Origin: Chrysemys picta bellii
Taxonomy: Eukaryota; Chordata; Testudines; Emydidae
Direction of reading: 5' to 3'
Length of the DNA: 64,000 nt
Assembly: GCF_011386835.1 (NCBI RefSeq)
Contig: NC_088798.1
Location: 2,666,001-2,730,000, forward strand
Made by a program: the position numbers and the translations under genes. The number at the start of each line of letters is the position of its first letter. Within the stretch, counting starts at the first letter, position 1. Below, one piece after another: positions 11,990-24,700 of the stretch. The notes under the pieces are model-generated. The model had not been told where the DNA came from. It searched no databases and was given only the letters and a program-made list of their open reading frames with translations.

Positions 11990-12120
11990 ACCCGCCCAGC
12001 TGTGTATGTACACACATCCCCCAGCCAGCATGCACACAACCCCACACCCACACCATGTCTAAACCCACCCCGTGCACCCCATACACAGCACACGCATACG
12101 CACACACAACACACCCACCA
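11990..12120. repeat. CA-rich cryptic simple sequence
   Basis: Imperfect CA/CCA/CACC-rich tract without a strict unit. Confidence 0.7.
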
Positions 12121-13549
12121 GGGACTGGTAGGAGGCTTCTGTGGGGGAACCGCTGAGGGGTTTGTGCTGGAGCTGATGGGACAAAGGGACCCGCTCTCTG
12201 GCCCACACTTGGTGCTTTGCCCAGCGTGCTCCACAGCGACCCCTCTGGCTGATTCAGGGACAGCACAGCCTGGCTCCAAAGGGCGCCCTATGTCGCCCGT
12301 ATTGGCTGATGGGCTGAGGTTTCTAATGCGGGGGTAAAATGGGGGAGCGACTTCGCGCTTCATAAGGGATACTGACGATCCCTGAGCGGGGAGGGGGGAA
12401 ACCAGCTACAAAGTGTAGATGAGGTACCCAAAAGTCTGACCCCCAGCCAGCCTCTGACACCTTGCAGAGTGAGGCAGTCCCGAGGGCCATGCTCACTCTC
12501 AACCCAGGCGAGAGATCCCCCGTGCCCCAGGCACGGCCTTCAGCCTCCCTAAATCCCCCTGCACGTCTACCTGAGAACAGGAGTCACCACTTCCTGCAGC
12601 CTCTCTGCACAACTGTTAACCTGCTGCTGCGTCCCACCCCCAGAGGTGGCTGCACTTCAGTGGTGGGTGAAGCCAGTCCCTGTGTATTCGCTTGTATCCA
12701 CATGGGGATTTGCCGGGGCAGAAGCTGCTTTATAATCACAGAACAGGGCTACACTCAGACGGGTAAGGAGCCCTATGGCTCAAGCCGGCCCCTTCGGGGG
12801 GGGGGGACAGGGAGAACCTGTGCAGGGTCTGTGGAGCTCCCTGGCAGCTGGGGGAGAATGACTTCATTCCCATGCACATCACGCCAGACTGGAATTCGTC
12901 CCGTCCCCCCCAACCCTTGGCCCCCAGACCTCGGCTTCATGGGCTCACACATCAATGTGCAGAGGCACCGAGAGGCTAAACACAGATTTCCAAACCAATG
13001 CATGTACTTGGCTCCTGGTCTATTGACACTCAGGCAGCAAGGGCTCAAGGTTAATTCCTTATCAATACGCTATTGTCAGCTCGTTAATCAAAGGAGGAGG
13101 TCAGAGGCTGTGGCAGTGCTGAGGCATGATGGCATGGCAGGACTTTGGGGACATGGCGAACCTCAGCCTTTCCCGTTTACTATGGTCTGCTGAGGGGTAT
13201 GGCCAATGTCGAGTGTTTAGATGCGTCTCCGTCCTCGCCTGCGGCCTCCCTGCTATTCCAGGCCTGGCCGCCCCACGCCAGCTCTGCTGATGCGTCTCAA
13301 TCCCCACCCGCAGGCCCACCCCCAGCCCTGCCTCCTCCACACACACAGCTCTGGCCCGGCGCTTCAGGGCTCCCCGGCTATTCCAGGCCTGGGCTAGACG
13401 GTAACTGAAACTGAAATTACCTTTGATCATTAGAGAATCTCAAAACATCACCAGGGGAGGGGTCTGCAGCTGTGTGTTTTCTGGGCCCCAACATGAGCTG
13501 TGAGCTCCTGTGTGCCTTCCACACACCCCTATGCTGCGTACATGACAAT

Positions 13550-13695
13550 AAAAGCCTGCACACATCCAGGCCTGCACACCTACGCATACAAACGCCTGCA
13601 CAGCCACACGCACGCACGCTCACTTGCATCGCTGCAAGCTGGCAGGCAGGCAGAATACGGCCATGTACACACACGGACACAAGCACCCACACAAT
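13550..13695. repeat. CA-rich cryptic simple sequence
   Basis: Imperfect ACAC/GCACAC-rich tract with scattered CTGCACA words. Confidence 0.65.
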
Positions 13696-13971
13696 GACAA
13701 AACCCTTACTGACATGTACAGAGATGGAGAAGACCTGTTAGATCCCTCCCCTCCCCTTACAGCCCAGTCCCTCCCCGTAGCGCAGCCTCTCATGGGACTT
13801 GGGCACCTGTTGTGTCTTTGCAGAGACCCTCAGTACTGGGGTGATTTGCTCTGGTCAGCAGCTCTGCACCTGTGAAATGATTCTCACCAGGGAGACTCAG
13901 GAAGGGCCAAATTTTCTGCAACTGCTTCTGAACACAGCCCCCGCCACTGAGGCACAGAACAGACTCCCCCC

Positions 13972-14000
13972 AACACACACACACACACACACACACACAG
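13972..14000. repeat. (AC)n microsatellite
   Basis: A pure dinucleotide AC run of about 14 repeats. Confidence 0.95.
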
Positions 14001-14179
14001 AGCTCCAGACCTTGTCAAACTAGGATTCTTAGCGCCGTCTGGTGACTCCAGCCTACTATTGCACCGGGTGGCCTAGGAACCTCTGAGATGCTGCATGTTT
14101 TTGGGTTTGTTTGTTGCAGATAAAATTCTCTCTGGGCGCAGATCCCGGTGTTTCCGCTATCCCCGGTTTTGATCTATCT

Positions 14180-14366
14180 GCTCAGAATGCTATGCATTTA
14201 TTCTGAAATAGTGCAGCGCTGTGTGGACACAATGATTCAAAAAGGAAATACCTTAAACCGGCATAAACGAAGCTGGGTGGATGCCCGACTGTGGGAAGTT
14301 ATTCCTGATTAGTTAAAACCGAAAACCACACCCTGAAATAACTTTCAAGTGCAGACAAGCCTTAAG
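14180..14366. mobile_element. MITE fragment with GCAGACAAGCCTTA end
   Basis: The right end 'cacaccctgaaataactttcaagtgcagacaagcctta' matches the end type of the element at 26920 (AAGGCTTGTCTACAC in reverse). The interior 'ctgtgtggacac' and 'gttattcctgattag' also match. The left end is degraded. Confidence 0.6.
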
Positions 14367-14484
14367 AATATCCCAGCTACTCCAACTAAGTCAGGATCTC
14401 CCTTTTTCGCAGCACTTGTAATTCTGGATGGTTTTCCCCGCTCCTTGCATTTCTGAAGACACTTTTTACAGGACTACGCTTAGG

Positions 14485-15062
14485 ACCACAGGGATTGCCA
14501 GACTGACTCAGACTAGTGATCGGCCTAGTCCAGAATCCTGTCTCTGACATCATCAACAGCAGATGCCTCGGAAGAAGGCGCAAGAAACCCGGTGTCAGGC
14601 AGTTACGGAGTAACCTGCCTGTAGGGAAAACTTCATCCTAACTCCCAATAGTTAGAGGTGGGTTTGAGCCCTGAACCGAGAGGGTTTAGAGCCCTGCCAA
14701 AACTCTTGGTTATTATTAATCCATATCAGCATAACCCTTGTTCTCCATCTAAACTGTCCAACCCTTTTTCAAAGCCCCCAAGTTCTGGACCCCAGTGAGA
14801 TATTGTGGCAGCGAGCTCCATAAGCTAAGTATGCATTGCGCGAAAAAGTATTTCCTTTTATTAGTGTAAATTTGCCACATTTCAGTTCCAATGAATGTGT
14901 CCCCTTATTCTGGTGCTATGAGACTGGGTGAATGCAAGCTCCTGATGGACCATCTCCAGGCCATTCGTTATTATCCTGCCCCCTTGTATTCATCTCTTCT
15001 CTAAGTTAAACAATCCCAGTCTTCTCCTCTATTTCGGAACAATCCCACCTTCCTTATTCTCG
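14485..15062 (-). mobile_element. CR1 LINE 3' region, degraded
   Basis: The left part resembles the 3' UTR of the other CR1 copies here ('gccagactgactcagact ... ctagtccagaatcctgtctctgacatc'). The rest ('tggcagcgagctccataagc', 'cccttattctggtgctatgag', 'tgtattcatctcttctctaagttaaac') matches a common sauropsid CR1 3' end in minus orientation. No reading frame survives. Confidence 0.7.
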
Positions 15063-15227
15063 GTGGTGGATATGCAGGCCCCATCACCCGTGTGACGTGA
15101 CAGCTTCCCAACTCTCACCCAGTTCAAAGCCTGCTCCATCACTTTTGAACCCAGATTTGCCACCTGTGCAGTTCCTGTTAGGCAGTGCACAGAGCACCCA
15201 CTGCAGGTGGTTGTCCTCAGACATGCG

Positions 15228-15364
15228 GGTAGCGTGTTGGGCCTGGAGAAGGCCCTCTTATGTTTTATTTGCCTCTCATAAACCTTTTCAGTTTCAACGT
15301 GCCACCGGACTCCTCGTTGTTTTTGTGATACAGACTAACACGGCTACCCCTCTGATACTTGGCA
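15228..15364 (+). mobile_element. 5'-truncated copy of the AACACGGCTACCCCTCTGAT repeat
   Basis: The end 'gtgatacagactaacacggctacccctctgatact' and the inner 'cgtgccaccggactcctcgttg' match the right-hand half of the repeat family at 25144-25375. It is in plus orientation and truncated on its left. Confidence 0.75.
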
Positions 15365-15529
15365 ACCTGCAAACATGACATCTATAGCGCTCTGTTGCCA
15401 CGGAGCTACTCAGATGCAAAAGGAAAGCACGTGACCTCGCAAGAGTCACCTTAGGAATGTTATCAAACTTTTTTTTTTGATGTCTGGCTTGCAGAAAAAT
15501 TGGTTATAGTGTGAACATCAATCACACCG

Positions 15530-15615
15530 TAGAAGACAGGAGAAATAGAAGGTGTAGTGCTGCCACCTGTTGCTCATTTCTGGAACGACAGGTATCTTTT
15601 TCATAAATTGCCATT
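15530..15615. repeat. Diverged repeat sharing a GCTGCCACCTG core with 18120-18240
   Basis: 'agaaatagaaggtgtagtgctgccacctgttgctcatttctgga' aligns by eye with 'ggaatagttggtttagtgctgccacctgctggccatgttgtgga' at about 18178. The two are probably copies of one interspersed repeat. Confidence 0.5.
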
Positions 15616-15839
15616 ATTTATAGTACAGTTCTAGCCGTTATGGGTTCTCCTACCTCCTCCACCATTGTATCAGAGCACCTTCCAGCTGTGCGTTAAGCAA
15701 CGTGATGAAGATCTGCCATGTTTGGCTCGTTCTTTCTCCAATCCTCTCCCATGGGGGAAATGGTGTGTGCACGGGAGAGCTTTGTTTTGTTGGGGAGAGG
15801 GCGGGTTATGTAGGTTTTTTGGTCATCCATGATTTATCT

Positions 15840-15965
15840 TTTTTAAATTATTTATATAGCCCTCTGGCTTGGATGGAGCTTTCCAGGCACACATGAAGAC
15901 AGGGCCCCAGTCCACAGAGTTTACTGTCCAAATAAATAGACAAAAGGCAGTTTGGAGGAGAGGAA
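15840..15965 (-). mobile_element. L3-like interspersed repeat, antisense
   Basis: 'tatttatatagccctctggc', 'agacagggccccagtccaca' and 'gtccaaataaatagacaaaagg' fit the antisense of the amniote L3-like 3' end also seen in sense at 38830-38965. Confidence 0.55.
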
Positions 15966-16454
15966 GGGAATGCAACAGAAGACCTTTCAAAATTCCTTCC
16001 CTAGTTGTGTGCATAGTTTAACTCTCACCTATTTGCCTTATTTTAAATCCTGCCTCTTTAACAATCTTTCCACCACTTCAAAACTTAATCCATTTTTTAC
16101 GCTTCCTACCGTCTCTATGGCACATGCTCTGCTGGACAGAGATTTAGGTGCTGATCAAGTCAAGTACTTATGCACATGTTTAACTTGACTTCACATGCCT
16201 ACAGTTAAGCACGTGTTTACGTGTTTTCCGGGATCATGATCTTATATCAAAACAATAAGCATGAGAACAGTGATTTCAAAAAATGTTTGTGCATGCAATA
16301 TATTGTCATAATTCCAGGGCCTGTTAGTTATTGGATGATACCATTATTGTAAATGTAGAATATGAAGTTAGATCCATGGAAATTCCCTTTGTCCAACTTC
16401 AGTTGCAGTTTAACATTTATGCATCGCATCATCTCAACAAATAAAGCACTGTAA

Positions 16455-16553
16455 ATTGAACAGGAGTACTTGTGGCACCTTAGAGACTAACACATTTATT
16501 AGAGCATAAGCTTTCGTGGGCTACAACCCACTTCTTCGGATGCATAAATTGCA
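16455..16553 (-). mobile_element. High-copy turtle SINE-like repeat, single unit
   Basis: It contains 'acaggagtacttgtggcaccttagagactaac', 'attagagcataagctttcgtgggc' and 'cccacttcttcggatgcat', the same unit as the inverted pair at 21092-21263. Only one arm is present, abutting an AATAAA-containing stretch. Confidence 0.85.
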
Positions 16554-17159
16554 TCGCCCATCCACCTCTCCCACACAAAAGCTTGGGTGAATGTGGTGAT
16601 CATCAAATGTGAAAGGCCAGAAGCACACGTTAGGAGAACGTTTTACATAGGTAATTCCCAGAGAACAGCTCTTGCCATTGCATTTCCAGTCTGTTCTGCA
16701 CACCCCCTACTGTTCCAGTTCCGTGGCTCGGTGGGGCAGGGCTGGCCATTTGTGCCAAATTCTGCAGTGACTTTTGGTGGTAAGCTGAACCAAATAGCAC
16801 CCTGGTCTGCAGAGTATAAAAGGAATAACCACCCTGGAACCTCTAAGTATCCTCTCAATAGCAATCCTCTTTAGGACTAGAATTTGCAATACACTGATCA
16901 AGGGTTGAGTATATATAGTTGGTCACCGTGGGTTACATACTGCAATGGAAGTATATATCCATTTTTACCACACTAACCTTTCTTCTGTTGACAGGTTTTC
17001 TAACTTCCTTACTGGCTATAGAGGTAAAGCCACACATGGGATGATTGGCTGAATAGACAGCCAGTCTCCTAACAGGGACAAGCTTGTTGTGATTTATGTA
17101 CCTGCAGGTCTGCACTTGTGAAATTAATCAAAATTGGGCCATCTGCATTACTGTCATGA

Positions 17160-17700
17160 ACCTCTAGAGGGCTCCAGGCTCCTTCATTTGCTACCAGAGA
17201 CCTGATGTGATGGGTTGGATCTGCAGGTGGTTCAAGTCTAGTGAAAAGAATTGTTTCGTTTTTTAGTTTGTAGGTAAATTTGGCGCTCGTGGCAGCAAGG
17301 TGCTAATACCACGCACTACTCCTTATCCGGTAAAACCCGCGAGGGCCAGCTTCGCAAGGGAGATTTAGGTGCCATCACCACCTTCTCCTCTTCGTGCTTT
17401 GGGAATCCCAGTGGGGCTTAGGCATGGGTCAGGAGCACGGCTGCTGTGTGCAGGACCCCAGTAGAAATGTAGGGGCCATGGGGACTTTACCAGTGGAAAC
17501 TTAGGCACAGAGGGAATTTAGGTGGCTACAGGGTTAGACAGCGGCTGAGCAGACGCTTTGTGAATCCAGTGGCATCGAACAGTTGGATTTAGGCCCCTAG
17601 ATAGTTGGGCACCTAGGTCCCCCTTGTGACCACAGCCCCTGCTGTGAAGGCATCACCCCTTAGCTTTGACCTGCAATACCCCACATCAGTCTAGTGCCAG
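17160..17700. repeat. Probable degraded interspersed repeat
   Basis: Phrases such as 'gaatcccagtggggcttaggc', 'aacttaggcacagagggaatttaggtggc' and 'ggcccctagatagttgggcacctaggtc' have the self-similar look of an old turtle DNA-type repeat. Family and ends are uncertain. Confidence 0.35.
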
Positions 17701-18195
17701 GATCGTCCAGCCCACTGGGGAATAAGACAGATTACACACTAAAACCATTTTTCACTCGTGATCTGATTAGTATTTGAATGTACCTCTCCAGTCACAGATA
17801 GCCGGTGTATTAACCCACTGTTTCAAACAACAGCAAACAGAAACACAAGGGGACAAAAAAGGGGCATGTATTATATAGCTGAAAAGGGGGGAAGAGACAA
17901 ACATCGATTTTTAAGCCATATAGAATACCAAATATTATACCACACCTGAGCACAAGTAAAACTATAGGTCCCTCATGGGGTGTGGAAAAATGAGCCCACC
18001 GCTGAAGCTTTGTGGTTACAGGTTATTCTGTAACTCAGTTGGCTTGATATGCATTTGCCTAATGTTCAAGTGGATATCTGGGTGTGTACATTAGTCCTTA
18101 ATTTTAAACAGGGTTCATTAATCAGGGAAATTCCTGTAAATAGATTTCAGCCGTTTTCTCTATAGACAATAGAGCAGAGGAATAGTTGGTTTAGT

Positions 18196-18210
18196 GCTGC
18201 CACCTGCTGG
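18196..18210 (-). promoter_or_regulatory. CTCF-consensus motif
   Basis: On the minus strand CCAGCAGGTGGCAGC fits CCASYAGRKGGCRSY at all 15 positions. It lies in a probable interspersed repeat (18120-18240), between the GC-rich left part of the window and TMEM53. Occupancy is unknown. Confidence 0.5.
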
Positions 18211-19124
18211 CCATGTTGTGGAATAGCCACACCAATAGATCCTCCACAATGTTCAGTACTTGAGTCGTCAAATGTGAGCACTACCTTTCCCACTCACTAT
18301 GCTGGTATTAATTCATGAGTTGTGCTCACTGGAATGCGCTTAAACGTTTCTATAAAAGCTGCACCTACAGCAATCAGTGCTGAGGCAAGGGCTAGTTAGT
18401 TTAATGACCTTTCTTTAGTAGCTCCGCTCCTTAAGAGGGGGCTTTTACAATTCTGCAACTCTTCGGTTTGATGTTCAGAAACAAAAATAGAGCCGTGGCT
18501 ACGTGGATTCCCCTGGTGAACAAGAATGCTAGAGAAAGCAACTTGCTACCAAAAGAACACTGTGCATCCAGATTGGCTTCCGGACTGTTTTTGGCATCTA
18601 AAGTTAAAAATACACCATAAACAAAGGTTCCTGTCTCTACACTGCTCTGAAGGCACTGTTTGGGATACAGGCAGGAGGGTTTAGTTATGTCCAAGCAGAA
18701 TGGGAGGAAAAATCTGAGTTGAAGCCTTCTGACGGGGGAGAAGATAACGCAAACCACAGAAAAATGTCCCCAGTGCTGGGAGAAAACTACCAATTAAAAA
18801 AATTGTAACAAGTTCATTAAAATGAACCCAATTAAGTCAGCACTTGACTGTCATCTTTCCAGTTAATTCACACACACCGCTTATACACAACATGTAAGGA
18901 CAGGGTTGTGTGGCTACATTGTGTGTTATTCTTTTCCTTCATAGTTCACCTAAAAGCAACCTCATTGTCCCTCCTACAATCTCAGGGATTGGTAACAACT
19001 CATGATATGTCGACACTTTTTTAAAAGTGCAAGTTGTTCTCTCCAGAGAGATTTTAGAGCTTTCCATTGCTCCTGGACCCTGCATTCTCCCCTCCCATTG
19101 TGCCTGTAGTTTGCTTGCAATGCT

Positions 19125-19150
19125 GGGGGGGGGGGGGGGGGGGGGAGGGG
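19125..19150. repeat. Poly-G tract (21 consecutive G)
   Basis: A pure run of 21 G is followed by AGGGG. Exact length may be a sequencing or assembly approximation. Confidence 0.95.
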
Positions 19151-21052
19151 GAAGAGAAGTGATGAGGAGGGGGAAACGTACTGACAGACTGCTTTTATCT
19201 CCACCAAAAGCTCAACACCTGGAAACAGGATGCTACAATCTGCTTCTCCGTTCGGCAGGAGTGAGTTTCAGTGTCTGTGTTACACGGGATTCACTGGACA
19301 GCCTCTAGAGCATGGTGACTGGCAGAAATGGTGATTTTTTTTTTTAAGTCATTGTAAGTTTGATATTTTATTTTCCCCTCCCCTCTTTAATTCCTCGCCA
19401 CAGCGTTAGGCTTTTGGGGTCAGTTTAACAGAGGAGATTCAGGAAACATGATGTGCAATCCTCAGCGTCCATAGGCAGAACATTGTGCTCTATGAAGAAC
19501 AAAACCAGTCCTGTACATGTCAAAAGAAGAGCTAGAAGGACTCCTCAGTTCGGCTGTAAGGCCTCTCTCTGAGCGGTTTGGGAAGCTGAAAAAAGCTGCA
19601 GTTGGACTGTTGTTTCTGCTTGCAAACTGAGGCAGATTGTAAAAACACATTATAAACAGTATGAATACGTTTCTAAATCCCCATTTCAAGTGCATTTGAA
19701 TAAGCATTTCCTCCCACCCCTGCTCCTGGACCCCTCAGTGAAGTGACAGGGTACTATACGACTCAGCTCTGATTCACATTTGTGGGGTTGCAGAGGAGGA
19801 AAGTTAGGACATTACAAAGTGGCTCTTGCTGGGGGAACAACTCATGAACCTCCTCTAGTCAGCATGACGGCTGTATGCAGGAGGGGAGGCTGCACAGAAA
19901 ACCACAGGGACGTACTGTGTCCTCAGCCAGTTGTACAGGTGTTCACAAGGCACTGGAACCTTCAGGGGACTAGCATCATTTCAGAGGCCCCAGATTAAAT
20001 CATGCTGCACTGGAAAGCGGCAGGCTTTCAATCTACCCCCCCGCCCTCCCCCAAAAAATCAGGCTCCATGAACACACGGAAAGTCAGATCAGTTAGAATT
20101 CAACCAATTCACCCTTGGTAAAGTGTAGTATAGCCCTTCCCCTACTTTAACCCCTCACTCCCCCTCCACAGAGGAAAACCCGAACAACAGTGTGTTTGCT
20201 AGCTTGGCTCATCCCATCAAACACGTCTGTACAGGGAGTAAGCAACACACTTTGAAGTGTCTGCGTGTGTAGACTAGTCAATAAGTCTTCTGGAATGTGA
20301 CAAATGAGGCTAGTTGGTAATGAAGGCTCTCCCCTAGAGGATCAGAGAGAAAGCACTTTCTGAAAGACCCAATTAATTTGGGCCCAGGAGGGGAGATAGA
20401 ACTCGGGGTTACAGATACCCAAAGTGACCTCCCTGCACTCCTAGACACACACCTTAACAGACCGGTAAATCTACCCAGCGAAGCACAGCTATTCACCCAA
20501 CAATTTCAGCAATGAGAGGGAAGCGTCAGGGGAGAAGAACAAAGACCAGACACTGAGACGTGTTAGATATTTCACAGATAAAGCTTTAAATTAACTCACC
20601 TACAGGGGTTTGAGCCAACCAGCAAGGGAGCAGCCCTTTGGCCATTCTGCCCCAGCTCTGTTAAACAGAACCAGGCTGACACATTGGGGTGCGGTTACCT
20701 GCACTGCCCTTTCGGAGACCCTGCGTTTGATTCCTGGAGCTGATCTCCAGCTAGGAATAGGGCTGAGGGGCAGTGCCTTGAGGGCAGGGATAGGGAGGGA
20801 CCCGCATTGGTCTGCCCTATTAAAGACTCTGCCAAGAGTCTCATTCTGTCCTCCTCAATGGGACTATATGCAGGGCTGAGCCCGGAGGAGTGTAAATAGA
20901 AGGGTGGGGTGGGGAGTGGGAGAATGAGAGGACTCTGCAGAGCTTCAACTGACTCAACAGTGGGCCGGAGGAAGCAGCAGAGAAAAAACCCAAAACCTAG
21001 GCTAACTGGAGAGCCCTGGGTCACAGAATTGCTCCAGTGTAACAAGACAGAG

Positions 21053-21265
21053 AGTTTCAGAGTAGCAGCCGTGTTAGTCTGTATCCGCAAAAAGAACAGG
21101 AGTACTTGTGGCACCTTAGAGACTAACAAATTTATTAGAGCATAAGCTTTCGTGGACTACAGCCCACTTCTTCGAATGCATACAGAAGTGGGCTGTAGTC
21201 CACGAAAGCTTATGCTCTAATAAATTTGTTAGTCTCTAAGGTGCCACAAGTACTCCTGTTCTTAA
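21053..21265. mobile_element. Head-to-head pair of the high-copy turtle repeat, near-perfect palindrome
   Basis: The left unit begins 'gtttcagagtagcagccgtgttagtctg' and runs through 'ttcgtggactacagcccact'. The right unit is the reverse complement. Arms 21092-21171 and 21184-21263 are 80 bp each and identical by eye, separated by 12 bp. The right unit lacks the 'cagccgtgttagtctg' end. The family is very abundant in turtle genomes; I do not assert a database name. Confidence 0.9.
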
Positions 21266-21636
21266 GACGGAGAGCGGATGTGGATGGTGATGCAAGTTGT
21301 ACACCAGGGACTACGAAGTGGAGGGCAGCAGGGAAAGAGGAAGCAGGTATAAAAAGGGGGATGCAATGCTCCTCCAGTCAGTACTTCACTCCTTTCTCCA
21401 GCCTCCTCTGGTGAAATTCCACCTCTGGCAAACCTCCCATTGCCTTCAGTGGGGTCAGAATTTTACCCCTATCAGGTAAGTTACATTCATTTAGACTCTC
21501 TTGGCTCTACTTAGCACCCTCACTTCTGCCCAGCCCAACAACTGGTTTGGAGGCTTCAGACATCCAGCTGTGTACGGGATGCCGAGAAATCAGCAATTCT
21601 GTGCCTCCACGCTCTGGGGAAGGATGTTGGGCTCAG

Positions 21637-21643
21637 GATTTTA
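21637..21643 (-). terminator. Candidate poly(A) signal for TMEM53 (proximal)
   Basis: TTTTATTG on the plus strand gives CAATAAAA on the transcript strand about 140 nt after the TMEM53 stop codon. A second AATAAA lies near 19362-19370, which would give a 3' UTR of about 2.4 kb. The sequence alone does not decide which is used. Confidence 0.35.
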
Positions 21644-21782
21644 TTGTAAGCAGAGAGATGATGACGAAAGAGAGGCAGAGAGATAGAGAGAGAGCAGTTT
21701 GTTTCCGGTGTGATCCCAGTGAAGAGGGAGCATCTGCTGGGGGTCTTTACACAGGCACTTGCTACCTCTGCCGGTGTGAAAC

Positions 21783-24700
21783 CTACGAGCATCCAACGCA
21801 GTCATACATGAAAGAGGTGCAGAGGCTCATGTAATAGGAGGGATATGCCAGCAAGTGACTGACATGAGCAGAGTCCGAGAAGTCCACAGCTCTCACTGCA
21901 ACGTTGTGCTGCCGCCGGGCCTCAATCATGTGCTCTACGTCACTGGCCAGGATGATCCTGTCCCCCTTGGAGTAGAGGTAGAGCTCGGGCCACCTCGAAG
22001 GCCCATTCAGCAGGGCATCATAATGGGTCTCATGGAAGAAGCGAGTCACTGGATGCAGCAAGATCCGCAGCACCACCACCAGGATGGCGAAGACAAGCAG
22101 GAGGCCATACTTGAGCAGCACGTTAGTTGAGCCCAAGACAGCTGCCAAGGCACGCAGGCTCCCCACCATGTTTCTTTTGCCGGGGGCACTGTCAAAAATG
22201 GTGCCCACCACCTTGAGGCTGCTGAACTGCCTGTGCGTGTGGATGAGCTCTAGGATGTAGCGGTAAAGCATGACCCCGCCGTTGCTGAACACGTGAAACA
22301 GCAGCGGTTTCTTTTCAATTTTATAGTCAAAGAGCAGCTCCAGCAGCTTCCTAGCTGGGGTCCGGAGGGACCTGATGCCAAAGGATTCTGCGAAAAACGT
22401 CATCTTCCATGGAGCTGTGTAGCGGATAACTGTGCACCCCTGGGAGGAACAGAGAGACACACCCATCGAGGGCTGCATGTTACAAGCTCCTTCAGGATCC
22501 CAATCTGCCACTGTGTTCATTCATTCTGCCCTAAAGGACAGAGCAATGGTCCCTCTTCCTGAATCAGAAATTGGCCAGTGCTGGCTCACCATTCGTGTAT
22601 CTTTAGTATAACATCATCCACAACATTGGTGAAGGAGGAGGAATTTCCTCCTGTCCCTGGCTGGGATCATTTGGGCACAGTACCATCAGGACCTGGTAAT
22701 ACTTACCCCAGCCAAGATCCCATATAGAAGCCATTTGTATGGGTGGCCTACATCTAATCCTTTTTTGAAGCTTGCTAACCTCTAGCTATTTGATCAGATT
22801 GGGAGGGGTGAGGGGGTGTTGGTCACAGTAGATTCCACTTAATAGCCACCTTGATATTGACAACTTCTGGTTAATAGCAACATTTGGGTGGGAACCAATC
22901 CCGTCCCATTGACTTTAATGTTAACAGGATTTGGATATTGGTAATACCATGCTGCTTATTAAACAACATGTTTTAGAAGAAAGACCCCAACTGTAGGCAG
23001 GTTTGCAAGGTTGCAGCCAGGGAAGGAAGTGCTGGGACATACCGCCCCTCACTGCAGCCCTGCAAACCTGCCTCCAGCCAGCCCTCACCCTGCCCTTGTG
23101 CTTCCTTCTAGGACTGTAGCCCTGTAAACCAGCCTGTGCCCAGGGACAGCACAGGAGGTAAGGGGCTGTGGGCAGGGAAGGAGTGGGGGGATGCAGCCCA
23201 GACGCCAGAGCTGCACAGTACCTCTACCTGCACCTAGGGAAGGAAGCACTAGGACATGCTGAGCCCCAACCCAGAGGGAGACCAAGGAGAGTCACCATGC
23301 AACCCCACAGGCCCCCAGTGCCCGGCTCCCTGTAGAAAGCCCCAGCATCTGGGCTGCAGCCCCCTCCCTGTGCTGCCCTGCACGCAAGCTTGCAGCCAGA
23401 GAAGGTCTAGCCCAGTGTTTCATTCCCTGGCTGCAGCCCTGCAAATCTGCTTTCCACTTATTACCAACTGATGGCTAATGGCAGCTTTTGCTGGTAACTG
23501 AGGAACTGCTCATAAGCGGAACCACGTACCTAAGAGCTTGGGCCGCTTGGCTATATAGCTAAGACCCCACAGTTAGATATATGCCTTGTGTTACTCCGAG
23601 TATTCCCTGTACTAATGGCAGGTTTTAATGATGGCAGGCACCCAGGTGCTGAAGCAATGGGCCCCCACAGAAGTTTCTAAATAAACGTGGGTGAAGCTAG
23701 TTGTATAAATGCTCAATCTTTCACATTAGCTCAGCAAAGGCATTTACTGGCATTTCCGCTTGAGAAATGCAGAGAAAAGGCACGAAAACAGCTATGTCCA
23801 GAGGGGATTGGGGAGAAGCGAGGAAGAAATCTTCACCTATTCTAGGAGATTTTAAATCATCTGGGTTTTGCATTCATTCTTCCTAGGGGAAGGAAGGTCC
23901 ACCCATATCCCTATTAGAACCCTTCACTTCCCCTGGATTTCCTACCCTCGAGGGTCTGCATCCTGCCCATCATCCTTCTGGCCAGGGAAGACTTGCCAAG
24001 AGTCCCATGGCAGCATGTCAAAAACGCTCATTTGCCCAGCAGGGGTGACTGATGGCCGCCAGGCAATAAAAAGTACTGCATTACCCATCTTCTCCCACGG
24101 GCTGAGCCTGCAGCCTTCGCTGGGCTTCCCACCCACACATAGCATGAGGCTGGCAGGGGAGTTGGGGTCTCCCACATGGCATCGCAGAACATAAAGCCAC
24201 GATAAATTATCAGGTGTACCCTCCCCATTCAGTTTCTGAGTCCATAACCACCCTATGGCTTCAGCTTCATTTGTAAAGATTCAAAAAGTTCATTTAAGAG
24301 ATCTCAGAATTAGGGAAATAAAAACCAATAATAATAAAAACGCCAAGGTAACATAACCACTCAAATAACTGCAGCTAAGCACACCAAAAAACAAACCCTC
24401 CCGCATCTCGTCAACCCTCCAACACCTTATGATTTGAAACTTTCTCTCAAGGTCTGTATATCTGGGATAGTGGTTACACTGACCCTACGCAAGCACCACA
24501 CCCACCGCTAGCATTTATAGTGATCAAGCCCTTAGGAAATAAAATCCGTGGGGCAAAGAGCTGTTTAATTTTTCCAACTAGAGATCAGCATGTGGCAGGT
24601 GCCGCCTAGCTGGGGCGTTCAGCCCACAGAGGAGAATAGGTACATGACATAAAAGAACTACAACCCTCATAAGGCACCGGGGTACCCCACATGAAAATCA

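Larger units (their letters stand above)
19310..21782 (-). other. TMEM53 3' flank / possible long 3' UTR
   Basis: No coding exon is supported here. Between 19380 and 21090 the sequence looks single-copy, which would fit an extended TMEM53 3' UTR reaching the AATAAA near 19366, interrupted by the inverted SINE pair at 21092-21263. This is inference only. Confidence 0.3.

Noticed and set aside
18431..18793. 120-codon minus-strand frame
   Set aside because: No recognisable family, no splice context, and composition like the surrounding non-coding DNA.
19125..19145. Poly-G run as a biological signal
   Set aside because: A 21-base homopolymer is equally well a polymerase-slippage or sequencing artefact and nothing around it suggests function.
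1..20000. Search for RNF220 3' exons (the human neighbour of TMEM53)
   Set aside because: I found no sequence encoding its RING-type C-terminus on either strand; it probably lies left of the window.
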